From Candidatus Kuenenia stuttgartensis (GTDB lineage: Bacteria > Planctomycetota > Planctomycetia > Pirellulales > UBA1268): DNA of 34,680 nt. The notes under the pieces were generated by a model, which did no database searches, had not been told where the DNA came from, and worked only from the letters and a program-made list of their open reading frames with translations. Where the stretch lies: assembly GCA_943332855.1 (NCBI GenBank), contig CALQRA010000023.1:1-34680 (forward strand), read 5' to 3'. Each line of letters opens with the position of its first letter. The first letter of the stretch is position 1. The position numbers and the translations under genes were made by a program. This document shows positions 1-7,266 of this stretch, piece by piece.

Positions 1-165
1 CTCGGCGAGCGCAAACTCCTCCACGAAGCCGATCTCGCCGGCCCGGCCGCACGCACTCCAAAAAGCCACGGTCATCCCCAAGACCGCCAAGCCTCCGACA
101 AGCCTCCGACCGCCGCGCGTTTCGGGCGCCGCGCTGGGAAAAAGCGACTGCTGATGCCGTGACAT
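1..165 (-). CDS. Exported or lipoprotein-like protein, N-terminal fragment
   Basis: Minus-strand reading frame that starts at ATG 165 and is still open at the window edge, so only the first 55 residues are visible. The protein begins with about 21 polar and basic residues. A hydrophobic stretch follows (LVGGLAVLGMTVAFWSAC), ending in a cysteine at residue 39 that could be a lipobox or signal-peptidase site. The first mature residues are GRAGEIGFVEEFALAE. A GAAGGGA purine run lies just upstream of the ATG as a weak ribosome binding site. This indicates an exported protein in a Gram-negative-type cell. The function cannot be told from this fragment; the downstream part lies outside the window. 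The gene is co-directional with the dehydrogenase gene upstream of it, separated by about 180 bases in which I see no other feature. Confidence 0.6.
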   Translation of the reverse strand, partial: MSRHQQSLFPSAAPETRGGRRLVGGLAVLGMTVAFWSACGRAGEIGFVEEFALAE

Positions 166-344
166 GAAAATCCCTTCGACATGGACTGGATACCCCGCGG
201 CCTGCGAGCGCACAGAAGCTCGCGCGGAGAACGGACGGCAGGGGGAATCGTTTCAACTCCTCCGCCGCTCCAATCCCCACCGCTGCAATCCCCGCTCTTT
301 TGAATCATAGTTCAAGGATTGCCGCCCCGCCGGTGGGTGGGGTG

Positions 345-3300
345 TCAGGGGGTGGGGGCTTTTATCGGCACAAAACGGAGGTAGTCGAGGCCGAACATCC
401 AGGCTTTCGTGGCCGCCGGGTTCTCGCCGACGATCTCGACCGTCAACGGCACCGTGCCGGGCTCGAGGTCGAAAACCCCGAGGGACACTTCCGGCGTGAC
501 GGTGACGGCGTCCTTGTCGTAGAGGTCGATCGGAGCGGTCGGCTGCGCGCCGTTCCAGGCCAGGGAGACCGTGCCGTAGTCGTGGGCCTTCGAGCAGACA
601 GCGACGATCTCGTAGCGGCCGCGGACCTCCACCGGCACCTCGAGAACGAGCTTTGCGCCGGGGCGGGCGCCGGTCCACCAGATGTGGGAATTGCCACTCC
701 AGCGGGCTGCCTTGAAGCTCGCCATGTCCTGCAGTTGGGCGTCGCCGGCGCTCTTCGCCGCGATCGTCATCGTCTCCCCCTCGACCGCGCCGGCGATCCG
801 GCCCTCGTCGTTGAACGGCGGCGGCCCTTCACCGGGGAGTGGCACCTGCGACGGGTGCCGCAGATAGGCCACGAGGTCGCGGGCCTCCTCGGGCTTGAGC
901 TGCCCGAGTTGGTTCTCCGGCATCAGCGACTGCGGCGAGAGCACGCGCGTCTCGACGTCGTCGAGGGGGACCGTCACCTGCTCGGTCGGGGTCTGGAGGG
1001 TGACGCTCGTCGGGCTTTCCTTGACGATGATCCCGGCGATCGACCGGCCGTCCTCGGTGAGCACCGTCGTCATCTGGTAGTCGCGGCCGACGATGGCGCT
1101 GGGATCGAGGAGGTTCGCCAGGAGGTACTCGAGATCGGCCCGGTTGGAGCCGGTGATGTCGGGGCCGATCTTTCCCCCCTGCCCATGAAGCAGATGGCAG
1201 GCGCCGCAGGTCTTCACGAACACCTCGCGGCCGTGCGAAAGGTCGGCCCCCTTCATGGCCGCCGGCTTGAAGGCGCCCCGCCACTTGTCAAACTCCCCCT
1301 TGCGGTCCTCTGGGGTCGTGCGGATCGTCCCCCACACCTCATTGAGCCGGGCGATGACTTGCGTATCGGCCGACTGCGCGAGCCGGCCGACGGTGAAGGC
1401 GGAAAGGTCGCCACGCGGCAGCTTGCCAGCGTTGATGGCGTCGAGGAGGGCGATCGTCCAGGCGGGGCGCGAGACGAGCGTGGCGATGGCCGCCTGCCGG
1501 CATTCGTCGGTGAGCCCCTCGTAGGCGTCGAGGAGGACTCCCGGCGTGGCATCGTGGGGCACGGCCGCCAGCGACACGATCGCCCCCTTTTGAAGGACCG
1601 GATCATCGATCAGGGCGTGGAGCACCGGCGGCGTTCCCTCGTCGCGGGAGCTGACGAGCGCCTCGAGCGCCTCCTGACGCTCACTCCTCGGGGCGTCGCG
1701 GTCGGCGAGCACGCCACGCAACTGGGGAAGGACGCGCGGATCTCCGAACCGGACTGCGACCACACCGGCCAGCCGCCGGACGGCCTCGTCGGCGTCGGCG
1801 GTGACCACCTCGTAGCCCTTCTCCCAAGCTGTCGGGGCCTTCATCCGCCCGCGGGCCGCCAGCGCCGACACGATCTCCTCGAGCATCCACTTCCGCGTCG
1901 CCGAATCGGCCGCTGCCAGCCGGGCCACGAGGGCCTCGTAGCAGGCTTCCTCGGAGGCAGCCCGACGGACGATGAATCGCGACACCGTCGGGATCTTTGA
2001 CGCTGCCGCCAACGCCATGGCGCGCTTTGGATCGACCGTTACCAACGGCTCAGAGGCGTACCAATTCATGAGGGGGAGATTGTGGTCGTCGGCGTCCTCG
2101 GCGTGGGCGACAAGCCCCGCGCAGATGTCCCAGCGGACGTCGAGCGGCATCCGCTGGAGCGCCGAGCAGAGGGCGAGGCGGACCACCGGCGAGGGATCGT
2201 CGGCGGCGAGTTGCCGGTAGCGGCCGATGCGGGTCTCGAGGGGAATGCTGCCGGTCTCGTTGGCGAGTTGGATCGCCCAGGCGCGGACGGCAGGATCGGG
2301 GTCGTCGAGGAGCACCTCGCTCCGCACCGCATCGAGCTTTCCGGTGACGTGCATCGCCCAGATCACGCGCAGCCGCTTGGCCGCCGTCGGGGCGGCGGCG
2401 AGTTTGGCGTCGAGCAGGCCGCTGATGTCGTCGGTGAGCCGGCCGGCGACGGCCCGCTCGTGGAGAAGCCGGCGGGCGTGGCGGACGAACCAATCGTTGT
2501 TGTGGGCGAGAAGATCGACGAGCTCGGCGTCGCTCTTCGCCGTGAGGTCGACCTTCACCGCGGCCGTGTCGCCGTGGTCGTACATCACCTTGAAGATCCG
2601 CCCATTCCCGCGATCGTGCGTCTCGTTGTCGTTGTGGTGGCACTGGTTGCGGTCGTACCAGTCGATGAGCACCATCTGGCCGTCGGGCCCGGTCTGGAGC
2701 GAGATGAACTGCGACCAACTGTCGTTGGCGAAGAGGAAGTCGGGCTCTCCGTCGCCGACATAACCCGAACCGACCGGTGTCAGCCGATCCTCGTTGAGCC
2801 GGGCGCCATGGATGTTGTTCATAAAGAGCTTGTTGCGGTAGCGGTCGGGCCAGGTGCCACCGAGGTAGATGCAGGCCCCGCTGTGGGCGTGGCCGCCGCC
2901 GGTGGCGTCCGATTTCTCCCGGTCGGCGTTGTTCCACTGCCCCCCCGTCCAGTGGCGGTGGCGGGCGATCGTCTTGATGTCGTCGAACGTCCAGGGGTTG
3001 AAGTGCTGGCCGGCCTGCCGCTCGTATCGGGCCCCCTGAATGACATGGTAGAGGTGGGGGATCACGCAGGCGGTCTGGAAGGCATGCCCCAGATCGTTGA
3101 AATCGACCCCCCAGGGATTGCTCGTCCCTTCTGAAAAAACTTCGAATTCATGACGCACCGGATGGTAGCGCCAGATGCCGGCATTGAGCTTCGTGCGCTC
3201 GTCGGCCGGGGTGCCCGGCTTGCCGACGCTCGAGTGGGTGAAGACGCCGTGACAGCCGTACAGCCAGCCATCGGGGCCCCAGATGAAGGCATTGAGGGTC

Positions 3301-4994
3301 TCGTGGGTGTCTTGCCAGCCCCAGCCGTCGAGGAGGACCTGCGGCTCGCCGTCGGGGATGTCGTCGCCGTTGGCGTCGGGAATGAAGAGGAAGTCGGGGG
3401 CCGCACCGACCCACACGCCGCCGAAACCGACCGCGAGGCCACTGACGAGGTTCAAGCCCTCCTTGAACACCTTGCGGGAATCGAGCCGATGGTCGCCGTC
3501 GGTGTCCTCAAAGATCAGGATCCGATCGCGGGCCTCCTCCGGCGCGACGCGCTTCGGATAGGCATAGGCCTCGGCGACCCACAGCCGCCCGCGGTCGTCG
3601 AAGCACATCGCGATCGGCTGTTGAACATCGGGCTCGGAGGCGAGGAGCTTGACCGAGAATCCGGGGGGTGCCGACATCGCCTTGGCCGCGTCCTCGGGCT
3701 CGAGGCCGTCGGCCATTGGGCGGCGCTTCTGCGGCTGGGCCTCCTCGTGGCGGGCGAGCGGCACCGGCTCGCGCGACTGCGTGTGGACGAAGATCCCCTG
3801 CTTGTTGGCGACGACGATGTCGGGAAGGCCGTCGCCGGTCGCGTCGGCCGCGGTCACCTGGACGCCGACGCCGGAGTTGTCGTCGACGAGTTGCGGAACG
3901 AACTCCGCCTCGCCGGGGGCGGGACGAGTGCCGCGGAACCAATAGAGCACCGCCGGGGCCGCCGGCTCCGGATCACCGTCGGGACCGTGGGCCCAGAAGC
4001 GCTTGCCGGTGACGATGTCGTCGAGACCGTCGCCGTCGATATCGGCGACGTCGATGGCGTGGATCTGAGAGAAGACGGTGCGGTAGGGGCTGTCGGAGGC
4101 TTTCTCACCGGTGATCGGCCGGTAGTCGAACGACCGGCCGCCGTCGGGGCCCGTTCCCTGCTTCCACCACCCCAGGCCGTAGCCATGGGCGGCGAGGCTC
4201 GTGATCACGTCGTTGAGCCCGTCGCCATCGACGTCGCGAACGTGCATCTGGGCCCCCCCGGGGCCGGCGAAGGGGACGGGGTGGAAGGCCCACAGGGGGT
4301 CGCCGGCAAGCGACGCCGGTTGCTGCCACCAGCCGTTCTTCTCGAGGATGTCCGCCTTGCCGTCACCGTCGACGTCCCCCACCCCCATGCCATGCGTGAA
4401 CCGGCCGCCGGCCACTTCCCGCGAGATCCGGTGGAAGACCCAGGGCTTCGTCGGATCGTTCTTCCCGATCGGGGCATAGCCAAAAAACCCCCCGACCGAG
4501 CAGACGATCTCGGGCGTGAGGTCGCCATCGAGGTCGGCGAACGTCGGCGACTCGTTGTCGACTTGTGCGAGGACGCGGTGGCGCGGCCATGGCCCCTCGC
4601 GCCCCTGTGGGTTCTCGAACCACGACGCATCCTGTCCCGGGAAGCCGTAGACGAGGACGTCGTCCCAGCCGTCGGCGTTGAAGTCGTGGCCCCAGCAGAA
4701 GAAGTTGTCGGAGTAACCGCGCGGGTCGAACGGCTTCGGCGCAGAGATCTCGTGACGCTCGGCGAAGGAGGGCCCGGCAAACCACCACGGCCCGGCGGCG
4801 ATGTCGGGGACGCCGTCCTTGTTGAAGTCGCCCACGCCGGCCCCCTCGGCGACGAACCGACCGTCGAGTTGCTGCCGGGAGAACGTCACCAGCGGCAGGG
4901 TCGCCTCGTCGGCAGTGCCCGGGGCGGGCATCGACGTCGCCGTCAGGAGGGCGACGACGAACGACGCCCGGAGGCGGATGGTGGTGCGGTACAT
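345..4994 (-). CDS. FG-GAP propeller / PVC-type dehydrogenase / HEAT / cytochrome c fusion protein
   Basis: A 1549-aa exported multidomain protein. A signal peptide (about residues 1-28, ending MPAPGTADEA) is followed by seven FG-GAP/calcium-loop repeats of the type GDVDGDGKADI (about 40-400), enough for a complete seven-bladed propeller. Next is the PVC-type membrane-bound dehydrogenase domain, related to soluble glucose dehydrogenase propellers (about 440-870, beginning PPGFSVKLLASEPDVQQP). HEAT-like helical repeats follow (about 870-1220). A heme-binding module carries C1263-G-A-C-H1267 and a later methionine region (SLMPENQLGQL). A C-terminal beta-sandwich (about 1400-1549) may bind carbohydrate. 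The family is expanded in planctomycetes and is thought to oxidise sugars or related substrates and pass electrons to a cytochrome; the substrate is unknown. An AGGGGGG run lies upstream of the ATG. The domain order is seen in the sequence; the redox role is inferred from the families. Confidence 0.9.
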   Translation of the reverse strand: MYRTTIRLRASFVVALLTATSMPAPGTADEATLPLVTFSRQQLDGRFVAEGAGVGDFNKDGVPDIAAGPWWFAGPSFAERHEISAPKPFDPRGYSDNFFCWGHDFNADGWDDVLVYGFPGQDASWFENPQGREGPWPRHRVLAQVDNESPTFADLDGDLTPEIVCSVGGFFGYAPIGKNDPTKPWVFHRISREVAGGRFTHGMGVGDVDGDGKADILEKNGWWQQPASLAGDPLWAFHPVPFAGPGGAQMHVRDVDGDGLNDVITSLAAHGYGLGWWKQGTGPDGGRSFDYRPITGEKASDSPYRTVFSQIHAIDVADIDGDGLDDIVTGKRFWAHGPDGDPEPAAPAVLYWFRGTRPAPGEAEFVPQLVDDNSGVGVQVTAADATGDGLPDIVVANKQGIFVHTQSREPVPLARHEEAQPQKRRPMADGLEPEDAAKAMSAPPGFSVKLLASEPDVQQPIAMCFDDRGRLWVAEAYAYPKRVAPEEARDRILIFEDTDGDHRLDSRKVFKEGLNLVSGLAVGFGGVWVGAAPDFLFIPDANGDDIPDGEPQVLLDGWGWQDTHETLNAFIWGPDGWLYGCHGVFTHSSVGKPGTPADERTKLNAGIWRYHPVRHEFEVFSEGTSNPWGVDFNDLGHAFQTACVIPHLYHVIQGARYERQAGQHFNPWTFDDIKTIARHRHWTGGQWNNADREKSDATGGGHAHSGACIYLGGTWPDRYRNKLFMNNIHGARLNEDRLTPVGSGYVGDGEPDFLFANDSWSQFISLQTGPDGQMVLIDWYDRNQCHHNDNETHDRGNGRIFKVMYDHGDTAAVKVDLTAKSDAELVDLLAHNNDWFVRHARRLLHERAVAGRLTDDISGLLDAKLAAAPTAAKRLRVIWAMHVTGKLDAVRSEVLLDDPDPAVRAWAIQLANETGSIPLETRIGRYRQLAADDPSPVVRLALCSALQRMPLDVRWDICAGLVAHAEDADDHNLPLMNWYASEPLVTVDPKRAMALAAASKIPTVSRFIVRRAASEEACYEALVARLAAADSATRKWMLEEIVSALAARGRMKAPTAWEKGYEVVTADADEAVRRLAGVVAVRFGDPRVLPQLRGVLADRDAPRSERQEALEALVSSRDEGTPPVLHALIDDPVLQKGAIVSLAAVPHDATPGVLLDAYEGLTDECRQAAIATLVSRPAWTIALLDAINAGKLPRGDLSAFTVGRLAQSADTQVIARLNEVWGTIRTTPEDRKGEFDKWRGAFKPAAMKGADLSHGREVFVKTCGACHLLHGQGGKIGPDITGSNRADLEYLLANLLDPSAIVGRDYQMTTVLTEDGRSIAGIIVKESPTSVTLQTPTEQVTVPLDDVETRVLSPQSLMPENQLGQLKPEEARDLVAYLRHPSQVPLPGEGPPPFNDEGRIAGAVEGETMTIAAKSAGDAQLQDMASFKAARWSGNSHIWWTGARPGAKLVLEVPVEVRGRYEIVAVCSKAHDYGTVSLAWNGAQPTAPIDLYDKDAVTVTPEVSLGVFDLEPGTVPLTVEIVGENPAATKAWMFGLDYLRFVPIKAPTP

Positions 4995-5126
4995 GACGGT
5001 AGACCCCCCTGGAACAGGCGACTAGACGCGGATCGTCTGGGGCTCCCCCCGACCATTCCCCGCGTTTCTGTCTGGGAGCGTATCCCGTGCCGGGGGGTGC
5101 GGGCAACGGAACCCTTGCCCCGGGCG

Positions 5127-5891
5127 TCACCACAGCCCCATCAGCCTCGTCGCGGCGGTCGCCGTGAAGGCGAGGATGAGGGTGTCGAAGAGCCGCTGCG
5201 GGATCTGTTTCACGACCTGCTTCCCGGCGAGCATCCCGACGAGGACCATCGGCGCGAGGAGGAGATTGAGGAGGAGCGTTTCCGGGGTGATCAATCCGAG
5301 CTGCCAGCTGAACGGGAGCTTGAGGATGTTGAGGACGAGAAACAGCCAGGCCGCCGTGGCGATGAGGATCTCCTTGGGGAGCGCCACCGCGAGCAGATAG
5401 AGCGCGATGATCGGCCCCGCCGCGTTGGCCAACATCGTCGTCACGCCGGCGAAGCCCCCCGCCAGCCACCCGAACCAGACGGCGTGCGGAAAGTGTCCGA
5501 ACCAATCGGGTCTCCACAGTCGCGCCACCTGGAGAAGGGTGAGCCCGAGGATGATCCCCCCCACCACCGGTTTGATCGCCCCTTCGTCGAGCCGGTCGAG
5601 GAGGCACCAGCCGACGAGGATCCCCGCCACCGATGGGGGGAGGAGCCTGGCCACCATCGGCCACCGCACGGCCCGGCCGACGAAGAAAACGGCGAGGATG
5701 TCCCCCAGTACGAGGAGGGGGAGGAGGACGCCGGTCGAGGCTCGGGCCCCGAACACCGCCGCAAAAATCACGATGTGAACCATCCCCAGGCCGGCCAGGC
5801 CGCTCTTCGACATCCCCACGCCGGCGGCCGCGAGGGCCAGCCATGCGAGCGTGGCCGGGGAGAGGGCAGGGAGGAAGTTGGTGTCGGGCAC
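5127..5891 (-). CDS. TSUP (TauE/SafE) family membrane permease
   Basis: About 254 aa from a GTG start at 5891. An upstream ATG at 6059 would add 56 Pro/Arg-rich residues unlike the family, so I prefer the GTG. The sequence is almost all hydrophobic, with about seven to eight membrane segments. It has the family's paired signature: an N-terminal GVGMSKSGLAGLGMVH block and a central GGFAGVTTMLANAAGPI block, the two half-repeats of TauE/SafE-type transporters. Members export sulfite, sulfoacetate, taurine-related or other small organic anions across the inner membrane; the substrate cannot be read from the sequence. The gene lies 132 bases upstream of the dehydrogenase gene on the same strand and diverges from the gene at 6106. 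The family assignment is firm; the exact start is uncertain because no Shine-Dalgarno site is visible. Confidence 0.87.
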   Translation of the reverse strand: MPDTNFLPALSPATLAWLALAAAGVGMSKSGLAGLGMVHIVIFAAVFGARASTGVLLPLLVLGDILAVFFVGRAVRWPMVARLLPPSVAGILVGWCLLDRLDEGAIKPVVGGIILGLTLLQVARLWRPDWFGHFPHAVWFGWLAGGFAGVTTMLANAAGPIIALYLLAVALPKEILIATAAWLFLVLNILKLPFSWQLGLITPETLLLNLLLAPMVLVGMLAGKQVVKQIPQRLFDTLILAFTATAATRLMGLW

Positions 5892-5994
5892 GGCTGGTGG
5901 ATGGGGCGGTGGGGGCCGGGGGCCGCGGGGAGACGATACCACGGCCGGCGCGGGTCTTGAGATTGCGCCACGCTCACTCGATTTTGACCCGACG

Positions 5995-6016
5995 CGAACT
6001 ATCCTCGAACAATCCT
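5995..6016. repeat. 11-bp tandem direct repeat in a divergent intergenic region
   Basis: Two adjacent 11-bp copies, CGAACTATCCT and CGAACAATCCT (10 of 11 identical), in the region between the permease gene and the divergent small acidic protein gene. One helical turn of spacing and the location between divergent starts would suit an operator, but no regulator is known and the copies may be chance. Confidence 0.35.
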
Positions 6017-6105
6017 CGTAGATGATCTCCTCCGGGCCCGGCTTGTCCGGGTTGCCCATGAACAGGCCTGCTCGACACCACAGCGCCGAAAGTGGAGAAG
6101 TAGCG

Positions 6106-6513
6106 ATGGATCGCGAGACGCTCGAGACCCTCTGTCAGACGTTTGCCGCCCGCCAATGCTCCTGGCCGCAGCCACCGGCCCCCGCGGGGACCGATCCGGT
6201 GCCGGAGATCCTCCGCAGCTTCCGCCTCGCCGAGATCTCCGCGGCAGAGATGGAGTCGCTCCTCGGCTTGGTCACCGCCGACGAGGCCGACGACACAACC
6301 GGCCTCGTCCTGGCCGGTTTCGACGCCGGCCTCGACGAACCGCCGGTGCTCATCGATGATTTCCCCGACTTCGACGAGATCGTCGCCGCCGGGATCGTCG
6401 AGGACGAAGATGCCGACGCCTCGCCCGCTGGACGTTTCCAGGGCGTCGTCGAGATCCGAGTCTCCTCCGCCCGACCCGGTGCCGATGTGCGCCGGGATCG
6501 ACCGGGAGGGTGA
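6106..6513 (+). CDS. Small acidic protein of unknown function, coupled to the pseudouridine synthase
   Basis: A 135-aa protein starting at ATG 6106, with GGAG about ten bases upstream; the frame is open from 6022 but the earlier start has no ribosome binding site. The composition is strongly acidic, with runs such as DDFPDFDEIVAAGIVEDEDA in the last third, and a short basic C-terminus (RRDRPGG). An earlier segment (ILRSFRLAEISAAEMESLLG) looks helical. There is no signal peptide, membrane segment or motif I recognise. The stop codon overlaps the GTG start of the RluA-type gene (GTGA), which suggests translational coupling and possibly a shared role. Function unknown. That it is a real gene is supported by the clean start, the coupling and a plausible soluble composition. 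Confidence 0.6.
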   Translation: MDRETLETLCQTFAARQCSWPQPPAPAGTDPVPEILRSFRLAEISAAEMESLLGLVTADEADDTTGLVLAGFDAGLDEPPVLIDDFPDFDEIVAAGIVEDEDADASPAGRFQGVVEIRVSSARPGADVRRDRPGG

Positions 6514-7244
6514 CGGTGCCGGAGGGAGAGGGCGTGTCCGATCTACCGACGGTCCTCCTCGAACGGTCGGGAGTCGTGGCGCTGGCCAAGCCCTTCGGCC
6601 TCGCCACCCAGGCTCCCGCCGGATTCCCCTCGGTCGAGTCGTGGCTCCGTGACCGGCTCCCTGTCGGCGCCTATCTCGGCGTGCCCCACCGACTCGACCG
6701 CGCCGTGTCGGGCGTCCTCCTCATGGCGACGACGCCCCGCGCCGCCCGCCAGCTTTCGAGGCAGTTCGAGCGGCGCCAGGTGACGAAGACCTACGTCGCG
6801 ATCGTGGCCCCCGGCGCCGCTGTCAGCCCCGTGGCAGGTGCGCTGGTCGAATGGTGCGACCGGATTGCGAAATGCGCCGATGCTGCTGCGGCGGCGGTCG
6901 TCGGTGCGGAGGATCCGGCGGGACGGGAGGGGGTGACCTCGGTTCGGACCCTCGGGGAGGTGGCGCCCGGAAGATGGCTCCTCGAGCTCACGCCCCTCAC
7001 CGGCAGGATGCACCAGCTGCGGGTCCAGGCCGCCGCCCGCGGTATGCCGGTCGTCGGTGACACGCTCTACGGCGGGCCGGCGCTCGCGGAGGGCAGCGAC
7101 CCCGACCACCGTCGGCTGCCGATCACCCTCCATGCCCTCGCGATCCGCTTCCGCGATCCCGACTCGGCCGAGGAGCTTGTCGTCACCGCGGCGCTCCCCT
7201 CCTTCTGGCCCGCGACCGCCGCCTCCCTCCTGCCGGGCCGCTGA
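6510..7244 (+). CDS. RluA-family pseudouridine synthase
   Basis: A 244-aa cytoplasmic RNA-modifying enzyme that isomerises uridine to pseudouridine in rRNA or tRNA. The catalytic motif is H60-R-L-D63-R-A-V-S-G, with Asp63 as the predicted nucleophile. The C-terminal block GRMHQLRVQAAARGMPVVGD followed by TLYGG is typical of RluA/RluC/RluD. No S4 RNA-binding domain precedes the catalytic domain; the protein begins almost directly with the ALAKPFGLATQAP strand, so it is of the short RluA type. The GTG start at 6510 overlaps the stop of the acidic-protein gene. An internal GTG at residue 9 is an alternative start. The gene is convergent with the glycosyltransferase fusion, 22 bases away. Target nucleotide not predictable; the family call is secure. 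Confidence 0.92.
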   Translation: MTVPEGEGVSDLPTVLLERSGVVALAKPFGLATQAPAGFPSVESWLRDRLPVGAYLGVPHRLDRAVSGVLLMATTPRAARQLSRQFERRQVTKTYVAIVAPGAAVSPVAGALVEWCDRIAKCADAAAAAVVGAEDPAGREGVTSVRTLGEVAPGRWLLELTPLTGRMHQLRVQAAARGMPVVGDTLYGGPALAEGSDPDHRRLPITLHALAIRFRDPDSAEELVVTAALPSFWPATAASLLPGR

Positions 7245-7266
7245 TGGCCAGGAGTGCACGGCGCCG

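Noticed and set aside
300-2000. Plus-strand open frame of 566 codons
   Set aside because: Antisense shadow of the dehydrogenase fusion; no ribosome site and no recognisable protein features.
3150-5960. Plus-strand open frame of 936 codons
   Set aside because: It lies antisense to the dehydrogenase and permease genes, has Arg/Gly/Asp-rich composition with no domain, and arises from high GC in the third position.
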